A stretch of 64,000 nucleotides of DNA, from positions 25,221,049-25,285,048 of the forward strand of contig NC_081544.1 of the NCBI RefSeq assembly GCF_901000735.1, read 5' to 3'. The notes beneath the pieces were generated by a model. It did not search any database. It saw nothing but the letters and a program-made list of their open reading frames with translations, and had not been told where the DNA came from. Made by a program: the position numbers and the translations under genes. Shown in pieces: positions 10,801 to 23,400 of this stretch. The DNA is from Corylus avellana. Lineage: Eukaryota; Streptophyta; Magnoliopsida; Fagales; Betulaceae. Every line of letters starts with the position of its first letter. Positions within the stretch are counted from its first letter, which is position 1.

Positions 10801-13610
10801 GTGGAGACTACTCCGTTGAAGAAGACAATCTACTAGTATTGGCTTTAGATTCAAGGGAATGAACAAAAATCCTTGAGAAGCGTAGGACTAGATATATTTA
10901 TTCACTTCAAATGGAAATCCTGACTAAATAGTCATCACCATTGGAATGTATTTATTTAAGTGAACTACTCTTATCATTTTTGTATTGTGCAAGGATTCTA
11001 TTGTGTTTGTTAAGTATTTTTGTATTGTTCATGAATATATACTAATCTAGGGCTCTATTCTAATTTACTCTTGATTGTACATTGGTATTTGCCCATGGGA
11101 AGTGGTGCAAACAGTCATTTGCCTTTGAAATTAATTGATGGTATCATACGAAATTGAAAATTTTTTTGTTGATAAGTAATTCTAATTGTGTACGGTATCA
11201 TACGAAATTGAAAATTAATTGAAGACTAACATAAACAGAAATAATGTTATCATATGAAATTTAAAATTACAAGTTTCTACTTAACCAAAAAAAAAAAAAA
11301 AATCAAGTTCCTACGATTGGTCATATATTTGCCATAAATGCTTGACAAGATCCCATTGGAGTTGAGAATGGATTTCTATGTCTCTAATACGATGCATTTT
11401 GTATGAAGTCCACAAGTTCAGATGATATTGGGAATAAAGAAACCACAAAGAAAGAATATATAGTACAAATGATATGGGGAATAAAGACAACATAAAGAAA
11501 GAATAAACAAAGAGTAAATAAATAATATTTAAATGGTATAAAAAAAGAATAGGGAAGCCATTATGGAAAGCATTTGAATAGGGAAGCAAAAAGTTAATTG
11601 GTTCCCTAATTTGGATTGAAATTTAGGGAAACCATTGTGAGTGCCCTTACAAGCAAGGTTTAAAACTTATTCTAAAGGTGAGTTTTAATTGAATACATAT
11701 ATCACAAATGCATTAAAAAAAATAAAACAAAGGTATGTCAAAATTCGAAATACCAAAACAGCTTCAAAATTAAGTTTTGAGATTCAAGAGAAGGATTCAG
11801 CAAGGTAAAGAGAAGTATGTAAAGGAATGGCATGTACAAAAGGAAGAACATAGAGAATTACTGACAATAATCACTATAAAACAAACGGCAAGAACAAAAT
11901 GCACCGAGAAAGGGACTCTTTATGCCACCTAGCATAATCTATATAAGAACAGCTATAAAAAATATATATATATATACACCAAACCTGAGTCATATACTCA
12001 AATCAAAGTACAAGTAAAAACACTATTGTGAGGAACAACACCATATTGCAAGTGTTTAAACTCGAAATTTCAGGAGGATCTGTTTACTTACGTGATTACA
12101 GCTGGTAAGTCTAAAGACAAGGTCTCAAGACCACCATCCACTTCTCTATCCACTGTTGCTACTTGGTTCTCCTTGTCCAGCACAACCTACTAGATAGCAG
12201 CAGTAAATCATAGTAAGAGAAATTTTCCAAAAGAGTAGCAGAAGAAACAGAGAGAACAACAGAAACATCAGGAGAATCCCTTGCATGGAAATTAGCCCAT
12301 TTTTAATGAAAAACAATAAAATTCAGACAGTAATAATCAGGGGACAACACCGATTCTCTTATATTCATCTAAAGTCTAACCCTTCCATTTGATGCTCAAG
12401 CAGACAGCAATACAACAAAAAAAATGTTGTTGTGCCATACAGCTCTGTCACAAAGAGTCCCAACAACAAAATAAGAAGGCATGAATTTGTTTATCCTGGT
12501 GGAGTATCAGCTTATACTTTCACTACACTAGATAATGGACCACTCTTCATGAAGAATTTTTAAAGAGTTCGGACTAACCTTTGAAGCAAAGGTCCCCTGT
12601 GGCCAACCAAGAAGCCCCGCAACCATTTGCCCTGTTTGATTGCAATCATCATCAATGGCCTTCACAAGAATTTGTAAATGACGAGTTACTCTTCCACATG
12701 AATACGGGGCCCCAAAGAAATGAACAAAATTAAGGGAATAATCAGGACCTTCACAGATATAAAACCCAACAAATTCAACAGCATAGTTAAAATGTTCAAT
12801 ACCTATTTCAAAATCCTCCCATTTGATTCAGAAGTGAACATGAAAATTTGATCTTCAGAACCAATCTCAAAATCCACCAATCAAATTGAAATTCCAATAC
12901 AAAAAAGATTAACAGCCCAAAAATAAAATCCCCCAACAGTAGATTATCCCTAAAAACCAACCTCAACCCGACAATGTTCTATAATAACTTATAAATCCAT
13001 AACTTCGAGCAAAACCAAAAAAACCCATTTATCTAAAACTCAAATTTAATAACCCGTTCGCCAAAGACAATAAAAGAACCGCATCATAGTTTTAAACAAA
13101 TCAAAAGCAACCCATTTCTCCAAAACCCAAAATAGACAAACCTGCTTGCCCAGAATGAGAAGCCCGGGCTTCTCAACCTCTACAAGCGCCTTCAAAAGCT
13201 TGGCAACAGAGAGCGGGTACAGAGCCCCAGTGGCCTCCACATGAATCCCCCGATCAGCACCCATAGCGAGCCCAGTTCTGAGAGTGTCCACGCACTGCGC
13301 TGTGCCCATACTGACCGCCACGACCTCCGAGGCCAGGCCCGACTCCTTGATCCGCAGAGCCTCCTCGAGCGCTATCTCGCAGAAGGGGTTCATCGACATC
13401 TTCACATTCTGGGTTTCCACGCCCGTCTGAGAAATGAAACGAATTATTCTCAAAATATCACAAGTGTATGAATCACAAGGAAAAACAAAAACAAAAAAAT
13501 AGTGAAAGTTAGAAAAGCATGTGTTTGTGTGTATTGCTTACTTTGTCGGGTTTGACTCTGATTTTGACGGCGTAGTCGACGACTCGCTTTATGGCCACCA
13601 TTATCTTCAT
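7801..13610 (-). CDS. ETFB: Electron transfer flavoprotein subunit beta
   Basis: Five exons on the minus strand: 13610-13542, 13426-13142, 12659-12579, 12186-12092 and 8026-7801. They total 756 nt and encode 251 aa, the length I expect for the plant protein. All introns are GT-AG and phases join. The start is [20 protein letters not shown]. Exon 2 carries [16 protein letters not shown] and the segment from [20 protein letters not shown] to [10 protein letters not shown]. Exon 3 gives [20 protein letters not shown]. The ETF-beta signature spans residues 157-177 (VDREVDGG, then LDLPAVIT), and the conserved recognition-loop end is [19 protein letters not shown]. In the mitochondrial matrix ETF passes electrons from acyl-CoA-type and branched-chain amino acid dehydrogenases (isovaleryl-CoA dehydrogenase and D-2-hydroxyglutarate dehydrogenase in plants) to ETF:ubiquinone oxidoreductase. 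The FAD is bound mainly by the alpha subunit, and beta holds AMP. Intron 4 is 4.1 kb because of a transposon. Confidence 0.96.
8692..11646. mobile_element. PIF/Harbinger-like (Ping/Pong-type) non-autonomous element in ETFB intron 4
   Basis: The left end GATCACCCACAATAGCTTTC and the right end (read inward) GGGCACTCACAATGGTTTCC form imperfect terminal inverted repeats. They share the CAC-CACAAT-G core typical of Ping/Pong elements. Both ends are flanked by TTA (8689-8691 and 11647-11649), the target site of this superfamily. The roughly 2.96-kb interior has no transposase-like reading frame and contains poly-A runs and older MITE-like debris. It could instead be two separate small elements that supply one end each. 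Confidence 0.5.
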
Positions 13611-14979
13611 CTTTGGTAGGGTTTCTGGTTCTGTTTGAGAAGGCTGGAGAGACTTTGAAGGTGAAGGTTGGTACCTTTGCCACTGCCAGAGCTCGAAGGA
13701 GGACTGCCTAGTTTTAATTTTATTTTCTTTTATTTTTTTGTATTATCTTTTTAATTTAATCTTTTTAAGTGTCCACGTGAAGTCGTGAACGATCCAAACA
13801 CGGAAACTGTGTCACGCATCACTAAGCTCAAAGTACATGATTCTTATCTACGCCCAGATTCTTATCTGTTCACAGCATTATTCGTGACACAATGTTGTGT
13901 TTTTTTTTTTTTTTTTTTTTTTTTTTCAAATGACAAAGAGTTACAATAAAATAAAAAATAAAAAATAAAAACACAGAGGAGGAGATCAGCTCTAAAAAAA
14001 AAATTCAAACATAATTACAATACAGAAAATATAACAATAAATAAGTAAGAAATGGGTTGCAAAATACAATTTTTAAAGTTAGCCAAGAAGTAAACTCGCT
14101 TAAAATAAGTAACAACCACTAAAAGGAAGTTATTAAAGGATAAACACTGTTGTATTTCGATATGGAGCCACGGAAGACGAGGAATGAACTTTGACTGCAA
14201 AAATAAATGTAACGAGATTAAACCACATAAGAATTGCAAAACTATAATCCATAAAACACGGCAACAAAAACCAAGAGGAAACGGAGCAGAGGCTGATAGT
14301 GGAGGCCGGAAGTGGTGGCACGGTTAAGTCTATAGTGGAGGAGGGGAACAAAGAGAAGGGGGAGGAATCTAGAGAAAGGGAATAGCTTCTCTCTAAAATT
14401 AAGAGAGAAGCCATGTGACACTGACACGTTGTTTGCTTTTTTGGATTACGTATCATGTTGATTGCTTGTTTTAATTGTGATCTACAATAATTAGCTGTCC
14501 AAGTTGTTGAGTATTATTAAGGTTACATGATTAAGATTGTACTAAATTGATGTTAGATATTAGAATCATAATATACCACCACGCTTCTAAATTCGATATC
14601 TCTTGTAGCACACTCTATCTTATAACATACCACCACGCTTCTAAATTCGATATCTCTTGTAGCACACTCTATCTTATAGGCCAACCATTCTATGACTCTA
14701 CCAAACCCAAAACATGAAGCTTGACTCTTATACCAAAGGATACAAATGTCAAGTGCAATTCCTCATTTAAAATCAACTTGAAAGGAAAAAATGTAAAAAT
14801 TAATTAATTAATTAAAAAAAAAAAAAAAAAACCTCCTATACATATGATTACAATTGCACTTAACTGATATGGGATAGAATCATAACAGTGGGCAAGAAAT
14901 TAAGACGATGAGAAAATACAAATGGGAGGCTCAAGTCAAAGTTGACCCCCTTTTTCATTTTTATTGGAACAAAAATTTC
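13611..14979. other. ETFB upstream region and intergenic DNA
   Basis: Just upstream of the ETFB start is the probable promoter, with a CACGTG core in TCCACGTGAA near 13770. A T-run of about 30 lies at 13897-13926, followed by A-rich DNA. A 54-bp-period tandem repeat is at 14573-14678. Short reading frames at 14015-14456 resemble nothing I know. Confidence 0.4.
14573..14678. repeat. Tandem repeat, two copies of period 54
   Basis: Two identical 52-bp units (14573-14624 and 14627-14678) separated by 2 bp, starting ATACCACCACGCTTCTAAAT. No difference is visible between the units. Confidence 0.9.
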
Positions 14980-15144
14980 TTACAATTTGGGTTGTAGGAA
15001 GATTGGTTCAACTCGGTCTCTAAAAATGTCTTGTGCCACATAGCATGTAATTAAGAAGCCAATATTCTTTAAATAGCAGTGAGAAAGAGACACTTGACAC
15101 TTTTAGAAGCCGCGTTGAAAGAATTTCAACAACCCAATTTGTAA
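14980..15144. mobile_element. Inverted-repeat MITE
   Basis: The left arm TTACAATTTGGGTTGTAGGA and the right arm, read inward as TTACAAATTGGGTTGTTGAA, form imperfect inverted repeats of about 55 bp. The element is similar in sequence and layout to 29551-29766. No clear target-site duplication was seen. No coding content. Confidence 0.5.
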
Positions 15145-15555
15145 AAAAAAAAGAAAAAAAATTATATGTTTTTTATTTTTCCTTTCAAGTCTAGCTCCCT
15201 ACAAAAAGAGTTGTTCATCTTAAGTTAGTAAGATCATAAATTTTATTTTAAACCTTTTTGTGTATTGAGTCCTCTTAAAAAGAATTATGACATACAATTT
15301 AGAAATGAAAGGTTTGAGAGATTAAAGGATGTCAGCTCATGCAGTGCTTGAGGTTGAATTTAATTACAATGAGAAAGAATTATAGAGGGTTTTTAAGATG
15401 AAAAGTTATTGAATTGGGTGAATTAGATTTGCTACTAAAACTTTTCTTCTCTCTACGTTTCTCTCTAAAAACCTAGAGGTGAAGCATCTTTTCTCTACCT
15501 TACGGTGAGAGAGAGCAGGCGCAGCTACGTAGACACTTGAGAGTGCACGGGAGAC

Positions 15556-17109
15556 ATGAATATGGGAGATACGGCGGAGGAACTGAATGAGTTATGAGGA
15601 AACTTCACCCTAAGGGAGGAGGAAAGTGTAGATTTTGATGTTGGAGCAAATGAAACTGCCGATTTGGTGGCGAGGGGAAAATCGTGTATTGTGGGGAAAC
15701 TTTTGCTGGACAGGAACGTAAGTAAAGAGATCGTGAAGGCTTATATGATTAGGGCTTGGCATCTACCGGGGAGGGTCAACTTCAAAGTATTGGGATCTAA
15801 TTTGTTTCTCATTGACTTTGAGCATTCCTGGGAGATGGACAGGATTATGGAGGGCCAGCCCTGGACTTTTGATGGGTTTCTGTTTTCACTGGTGGACTAT
15901 GACGGTCTATCATCTCCATTCGAACTGGATTTTGATAAGGCAGCTTTCTGGGTGAGGATGTTCAAACTTCCCCTTGCATGCATAGGGAGGGAATTTGGAC
16001 ACAGACTTGGATCTATTGTGGGATTGGTTGAGGATGTGGATGTGGCAGAAGATGGTGTGGGATGGGGAGAGTTTTTAAGGGTTCAGATTGTTCTGGATCT
16101 CTCAAAACCACTATTTAGGGGATGAACGCTGAAGTTGAAGAATAAGTCGATTTGGGTGCCATTTCAATATGAAAAAATTCCCAAGTATTTTTTTCATTGT
16201 GGTGTAATTAGGTAGGGCAGGAGTGGTTGCAGTAATCCAGGAGATAAGAGACACTGCGGTGAAGCCCAACCAACCGAGTATGGGCCGTGGTTGCGTGTGT
16301 CGTTTCCAAAACGAAGGTTTAGTGGGAGAGATAGTTATGGCCAGACTAGACAGCGGGAGTATTCAAGTGTAACCTCGAGTCACACTTCATGGCGGGGGAA
16401 GGGAATTAATGATGATGGTGTAGCTGGAAAAATGGATGATAGTAGCCCGGTAAACTCCATCATTCCAGCAGTGGAGAAAGAGGAGAATTCTAATTCACAC
16501 GATAGCTGGAGTACGCCAAGACTGGAAATGCCAATAATGGAAACAAATGACCATAAACAGATGGAGGAAATCTCAGATTCTTTCCAAGTGAATCACGGTC
16601 AAGCGGGGCTAAGAAAGGAAATGAGGGCATTAAGGGAGCCTACTAAGGAAGAAAATAGTGGGAGTAAAGATACTAGAAAATCTCCTAGTATTTATATTGG
16701 TCAATGGGATGCTATAAAGGAAAAAATGGTTTGGGATCTAATGAGCAAAGAAAAAGACTCTTCTATCTTGGGAGGTTCGGGTTCGAGTGCCAAGTTGTTT
16801 AGTATGGGACATGTCGAAGAACTGGAGGGCTCCTCAAAGTCACGTAAAAAAAATAAACCAGTAGCCTTGATAAGTCACAAAGCTTCGGGTTCAGTGGCTA
16901 GGGGGAATGAGACGTGCACAATTTTTGGTGGGAAGAGGAGGATATGGTCTGAGGCAGGTAACGGTGGAATTGACGTGAAGGGCTTGCAACAGGACATGGG
17001 GTCTGAGCAGAAAACTAGTGGACATAAAAGGCTCAAGCCAGGAGTGGTAGATCAGAATCAATTGTGCAATGATATGGCGGTGGCTGCAGAGCAGCGCCGC
17101 CAAACATAA
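15556..17109 (+). pseudogene. LINE ORF1 (gag-like, DUF4283/zinc-knuckle type), left copy
   Basis: Frame opened by ATG at 15556 and closed by TAA at 17107-17109, about 517 codons, with in-frame stops at 15595, 16123 and 16213. The N-terminal DUF4283-like part (KSCIVGKLLLDRN, FLIDFEHSWEMDRIMEGQPW, FWVRMFKLP) is the RNA-binding domain of plant LINE ORF1. The zinc knuckle that normally follows is degraded: only FFHCG and GRSGC remain around the third stop. The remainder is a basic, low-complexity tail. The product would package LINE RNA, but this copy cannot make it. Confidence 0.85.
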
Positions 17110-20100
17110 TGAGTCTCTTGAGCTGGAACTACCGAGGGCTTGGGAACCCTCGGGCAATTAGGGACCTTTATCGGATGGTGAAGGATAAGAAACCCAACTT
17201 GGTTTTCCTCATGGAAACCAAGATGATGAATGCAAAGACGAGATTCTTATAAACAAAACTCGGGTATGATCATATGTTTGTGGTAGACTGTGTGGGTCGT
17301 AGTGGTGGTTTGATTTTGCTTTGGAAAGACGAAGTTCGAGTGGAAATAAAAAATTTCAGCAGATGACATATCAATGCCGAGGTACTTCATGGCCGAGAAA
17401 GGGTGGTATGGAAGTTTACCGTGTTCTACGGACACCCGGATGTGACAAAATGAAAAGAAGCATGGGAATTGTTGCAAGTCCTTTCTCAGTTTCATCCTAG
17501 GTCTTGGCTTTGCATTGGGGATTTTAACGAAATTATGTACTCATCTGAAAAACGGGGCACAGTGAATAGAGCAAGATGGCAAATGGAAGCGTTTCAAAAA
17601 ACATTAAAGGATTGCTCTCTTTGTGATCTGGGTTTTAAAGGTCCTCGGTTCGCATGGACTAATGGTAGGGATGGCAGAAACTTCATCCAAGAACGGCTGG
17701 ACAGGGCAATAGCTAATCCGGAGTGGTGTCATTTTTTCAAGAAAGTGGATGTAGAGGTGCTAGCTAGATGGTCTTTGTCTCTTATGCTACTGAAAACGAG
17801 TGCAAGTGGAGAACCTAGAGGAACTTTCAAGCTAAGACCAGCTGGTATAAGGTGGAGGGGTTCAATGAAGTTGTGAAGCAAGCCTGGCAGAAAAAACAAA
17901 ATGGGGAAAACCCACCCATGGTCTGCTGTAAATGGGAATTTAAGAAGTTGCACTATAAAAGTCAAGCAATGGGTTCGAAAGCAAATTCAACCCAATGAAT
18001 TGCTTATTAAGGAAAAAAACTAGTGAGATGGAAAGACTTCAAACCGAGGCTGATGCTTCGACAAGACAGAAGGAAAATATTCTTAGAAAGGAATTGAATG
18101 GGTTGATTGAGCAGTAAGATATAAAATGGAGGCAACGGTCTAAACAAAATTGGCTGAAGAATGGAGATAGGAATACCAAGTATTTCCATGCATGTTCCAC
18201 TCAACGTAGGAGCAGGAATTTGATTGCATAGATCCGGGACGGAGAGAAGCGTATTTGCACATCCCAGGTTGAGGTTGAGAAAGCCTTCCTTGATTATTAT
18301 CAAGTCCTATTTAATACGGCCAGCCCACATGGCATACCAGATTGTGTTAAAAACATTGAAGGGAAGATTCCATTTGAGCTTTGTACCCAACTGTTAGTTG
18401 CTTTCACGATTGAGGAAGTGCACAGTGCTTTGTTTCAAATGTCCCCTGAAAAAGCCCCGGGTCTGGAGGGTTTTTCGGCTGGCTTCTATCAACAGCATTG
18501 GGATACGGTTGGCAATGAGGTTTGCAATGCAGTTTTATTTTTTAAAAATTTCGAAATTATGGATGCCAGTATTAACGTTACTCATATAGCTCTTATTCCA
18601 AAAAAAATAAACCCCATTTGTGTTGCTGATTATAGACCTATTAGTCTTTGCAATGTAGTTTATAAGTTAATTTCAAAGGTGTTAGCAAACCGTATGACGC
18701 GAGTGCTCCTTAATATTATTTCTTCCACCCAAAGTGCATTTTTACCTGGCTGACTGATTACGGACAACATACTTATGGCCTACGAAACGTTGTATACCAT
18801 GCATACTAGAATGTGGAGCAAGACTGGGTTTATGGGAATTAAGCTAGACATGAGTAAGGCTTACGACAAGGTGGAATTGGTGTTTTTGGAAGCTGTGATG
18901 AAAAAAATGGAGTTTCCTGATAAATGGATAAGACTAATTATGGAGTGTGTAAGTATAGTCTCATATTCCATCTTGATAAATGGTAAACCTGTGGGGAACA
19001 TTCAACCATCAAGGGGTCTTCATCAGGGCGACCTGCTATCCCCTTATCTTTTCTTGATTTATGCAAAGGTCCTCAGTTCTTTACTCACTCAGGCGAAGAA
19101 GAAGGGGGTTATCACTAGTGTACCTTCTTCTAAGAATGGTCCTTGGCTAAGCCATCTTTTCTTTGCAGATGATAGCTTGTTATGCTGTAAGGAAAGCCTG
19201 GTCAAGTGGAGACGTATTACTAAGATTTTGGAAAAATATGAAGCGGCTTCTGGTCAATCTTTGAATAAAAATAAGACGTCTATTTTTTTTAGCCGGAATA
19301 CCAGTTTGGAGAGGAGGAATGAAATTATCCAGTTGTCAGGACTCCAAGCAGCACATAGCTTTGATAAATATTTGGGACTTCCAACTCTTGTGGGGAAATC
19401 TAGATACCAGTCCTTTAAGACTATCAAGGACAAGGTGTGGAGCTGCCTAAATAATTGGAAGCTTAATTTTTTATCCCAGGCTGGCAAGGAGGTTCTCCTT
19501 AAGGCGGTGGTACAGGCGATTCTCACGTATTGTATGAGCGTGTTTCAGCTTCCAGTTGTGCTATGTAGAGAGATAAATAGGATGATGAAGCGATTCTGGT
19601 GACGCCATAAAGAGAATACTTCAAAAATCCATTGGATGAGTTGGGAAAGAATGGGCGTTGCTAAGTCAAGTGGAGGGTTGGGCTTTCGGGATTTGGTTAT
19701 GTTTAATAAGGCGTTGTTGGCTAAGCAGTTGTGGAGACTTCTTACAAAACCAGAATCTTTGGCTGCCCAAGTTCTTAAGGCTAAGTATTTTCAAAATGGT
19801 TCTATACTGGAAGCGACAATGGGTTCTAGGCCCTCTTATGCATGGAGAAGCCTTATGGCATCTCAAGAATTACTAAAGAATGGGTTGTTATGGAGGGTAG
19901 GGGATGGGCAGGATATCAAGATATGGGGCTCTCATTGGCTTCCAACTCCAACTTCCTTCTCTGTTCAGTCGCCTAACAACGGGTTTGATGTAGAGGCTCG
20001 GGTTAAAGACTTAATTGACCAAAATACTAAGTAGTGGAATAGTAATTTAATCTTAGCCATTTTTCTTGAAGAAAAGGCAAAGGTGATACTCAATATACCA

Positions 20101-20359
20101 TTGAGCCCTCTCCAACCCAAGGATAGGTTAATTTGAAGATGCACCACAATAGGGGATTTCACTGTCCGAAGTGCATACCATATGGGGATGGAGACGGCTG
20201 CTTCTCTACGTAGTGGTGGATCGAACACGAGAAGAGGTACAAGCGTATGGAAAGTATGCTGGATGCTACATGTACCAAAGGTAGTTCAAATGTTTCTGTG
20301 GAGAGCTCTTAATAACCTACTTCCAACCAAGTCCAACTTATTTAAGAGCGGTGTGATTA
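17109..20359 (+). pseudogene. LINE ORF2 (endonuclease-reverse transcriptase), left copy, truncated by gap
   Basis: Starts at ATG 17109, overlapping the ORF1 stop as TAATG. The endonuclease begins MSLLSWNYRGLGNPRAIRD and includes CIGDFNEI and FAWTNGRDG. The reverse transcriptase follows with ADYRPISLCNVVYKLISK, motif A IKLDMSKAYDKVE, motif B GLHQGDLLSPYLF, motif C LFFADDSLLC and KYLGLPTLVGKSRYQSF. Stops occur at 17250, 18751 (FLPG*LITDN, where an Arg codon is normal) and other sites. Frameshifts lie between the endonuclease and the RT, including the extra CCCA near 17914 found only in this copy. The frame ends at the N gap. It is not functional. Confidence 0.88.
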
Positions 20360-20459
20360 NNNNNNNNNNNNNNNNNNNNNNNNNNNNNNNNNNNNNNNNN
20401 NNNNNNNNNNNNNNNNNNNNNNNNNNNNNNNNNNNNNNNNNNNNNNNNNNNNNNNNNNN
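20360..20459. other. Assembly gap of 100 N
   Basis: Exactly 100 N, the usual placeholder for a gap of unknown size. The last sequence before it (ending GCGGTGTGATTA) recurs at 25639-25650, and the first sequence after it recurs at 15165. Confidence 1.
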
Positions 20460-23400
20460 TATGTTTTTTATTTTTCCTTTCAAGTCTAGCTCCCTACAAA
20501 AAGAGTTGTTCATCTTAAGTTAGTAAGATCATAAATTTTATTTTAAACCTTTTTGTGTATTGAGTCCTCTTAAAAAGAATTATGACATACAATTTAGAAA
20601 TGAAAGGTTTGAGAGATTAAAGGATGTCAGCTCATGCAGTGCTTGAGGTTGAATTTAATTACAATGAGAAAGAATTATAGAGGGTTTTTAAGATGAAAAG
20701 TTATTGAATTGGGTGAATTAGATTTGCTACTAAAACTTTTCTTCTCTCTACGTTTCTCTCTAAAAACCTAGAGGTGAAGCATCTTTTCTCTACCTTACGG
20801 TGAGAGAGAGCAGGCGCAGCTACGTAGACACTTGAGAGTGCACGGGAGACATGAATATGGGAGATACGGCGGAGGAACTGAATGAGTTATGAGGAAACTT
20901 CACCCTAAGGGAGGAGGAAAGTGTAGATTTTGATGTTGGAGCAAATGAAACTGCCGATTTGGTGGCGAGGGGAAAATCGTGTATTGTGGGGAAACTTTTG
21001 CTGGACAGGAACGTAAGTAAAGAGATCGTGAAGGCTTATATGATTAGGGCTTGGCATCTACCGGGGAGGGTCAACTTCAAAGTATTGGGATCTAATTTGT
21101 TTCTCATTGACTTTGAGCATTCCTGGGAGATGGACAGGATTATGGAGGGCCAGCCCTGGACTTTTGATGGGTTTCTGTTTTCACTGGTGGACTATGACGG
21201 TCTATCATCTCCATTCGAACTGGATTTTGATAAGGCAGCTTTCTGGGTGAGGATGTTCAAACTTCCCCTTGCATGCATAGGGAGGGAATTTGGACACAGA
21301 CTTGGATCTATTGTGGGATTGGTTGAGGATGTGGATGTGGCAGAAGATGGTGTGGGATGGGGAGAGTTTTTAAGGGTTCAGATTGTTCTGGATCTCTCAA
21401 AACCACTATTTAGGGGATGAACGCTGAAGTTGAAGAATAAGTCGATTTGGGTGCCATTTCAATATGAAAAAATTCCCAAGTATTTTTTTCATTGTGGTGT
21501 AATTAGGTAGGGCAGGAGTGGTTGCAGTAATCCAGGAGATAAGAGACACTGCGGTGAAGCCCAACCAACCGAGTATGGGCCGTGGTTGCGTGTGTCGTTT
21601 CCAAAACGAAGGTTTAGTGGGAGAGATAGTTATGGCCAGACTAGACAGCGGGAGTATTCAAGTGTAACCTCGAGTCACACTTCATGGCGGGGGAAGGGAA
21701 TTAATGATGATGGTGTAGCTGGAAAAATGGATGATAGTAGCCCGGTAAACTCCATCATTCCAGCAGTGGAGAAAGAGGAGAATTCTAATTCACACGATAG
21801 CTGGAGTACGCCAAGACTGGAAATGCCAATAATGGAAACAAATGACCATAAACAGATGGAGGAAATCTCAGATTCTTTCCAAGTGAATCACGGTCAAGCG
21901 GGGCTAAGAAAGGAAATGAGGGCATTAAGGGAGCCTACTAAGGAAGAAAATAGTGGGAGTAAAGATACTAGAAAATCTCCTAGTATTTATATTGGTCAAT
22001 GGGATGCTATAAAGGAAAAAATGGTTTGGGATCTAATGAGCAAAGAAAAAGACTCTTCTATCTTGGGAGGTTCGGGTTCGAGTGCCAAGTTGTTTAGTAT
22101 GGGACATGTCGAAGAACTGGAGGGCTCCTCAAAGTCACGTAAAAAAAATAAACCAGTAGCCTTGATAAGTCACAAAGCTTCGGGTTCAGTGGCTAGGGGG
22201 AATGAGACGTGCACAATTTTTGGTGGGAAGAGGAGGATATGGTCTGAGGCAGGTAACGGTGGAATTGACGTGAAGGGCTTGCAACAGGACATGGGGTCTG
22301 AGCAGAAAACTAGTGGACATAAAAGGCTCAAGCCAGGAGTGGTAGATCAGAATCAATTGTGCAATGATATGGCGGTGGCTGCAGAGCAGCGCCGCCAAAC
22401 ATAATGAGTCTCTTGAGCTGGAACTACCGAGGGCTTGGGAACCCTCGGGCAATTAGGGACCTTTATCGGATGGTGAAGGATAAGAAACCCAACTTGGTTT
22501 TCCTCATGGAAACCAAGATGATGAATGCAAAGACGAGATTCTTATAAACAAAACTCGGGTATGATCATATGTTTGTGGTAGACTGTGTGGGTCGTAGTGG
22601 TGGTTTGATTTTGCTTTGGAAAGACGAAGTTCGAGTGGAAATAAAAAATTTCAGCAGATGACATATCAATGCCGAGGTACTTCATGGCCGAGAAAGGGTG
22701 GTATGGAAGTTTACCGTGTTCTACGGACACCCGGATGTGACAAAATGAAAAGAAGCATGGGAATTGTTGCAAGTCCTTTCTCAGTTTCATCCTAGGTCTT
22801 GGCTTTGCATTGGGGATTTTAACGAAATTATGTACTCATCTGAAAAACGGGGCACAGTGAATAGAGCAAGATGGCAAATGGAAGCGTTTCAAAAAACATT
22901 AAAGGATTGCTCTCTTTGTGATCTGGGTTTTAAAGGTCCTCGGTTCGCATGGACTAATGGTAGGGATGGCAGAAACTTCATCCAAGAACGGCTGGACAGG
23001 GCAATAGCTAATCCGGAGTGGTGTCATTTTTTCAAGAAAGTGGATGTAGAGGTGCTAGCTAGATGGTCTTTGTCTCTTATGCTACTGAAAACGAGTGCAA
23101 GTGGAGAACCTAGAGGAACTTTCAAGCTAAGACCAGCTGGTATAAGGTGGAGGGGTTCAATGAAGTTGTGAAGCAAGCCTGGCAGAAAAAACAAAATGGG
23201 GAAAACCCATGGTCTGCTGTAAATGGGAATTTAAGAAGTTGCACTATAAAAGTCAAGCAATGGGTTCGAAAGCAAATTCAACCCAATGAATTGCTTATTA
23301 AGGAAAAAAACTAGTGAGATGGAAAGACTTCAAACCGAGGCTGATGCTTCGACAAGACAGAAGGAAAATATTCTTAGAAAGGAATTGAATGGGTTGATTG

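Larger units (their letters stand above)
15165..20359. repeat. Duplicated block flanking the N gap, left copy (contig end)
   Basis: These 5195 bp recur as 20460-25650 (5191 bp) on the other side of the 100-N gap. The offset is 5295 up to about 17910 and 5291 afterwards. The only difference I found is four bases: ACCCACCCATGG here, ACCCATGG in the right copy. The block includes 221 bp before the LINE target-site duplication, so it is not simply a second transposon insertion. It fits two overlapping contig ends placed side by side. Confidence 0.92.
15399..20359 (+). mobile_element. L1-type LINE, left copy, cut by the assembly gap
   Basis: The 5' end follows the target-site duplication AGGGTTTTTAAGA (15386-15398). 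The order is 5' UTR, ORF1 (gag-like), ORF2 (endonuclease, then reverse transcriptase), interrupted by the N gap inside the zinc-finger region. All coding parts carry stops or frameshifts. The copy at 20694-26580 shows the missing 3' end. Confidence 0.9.
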
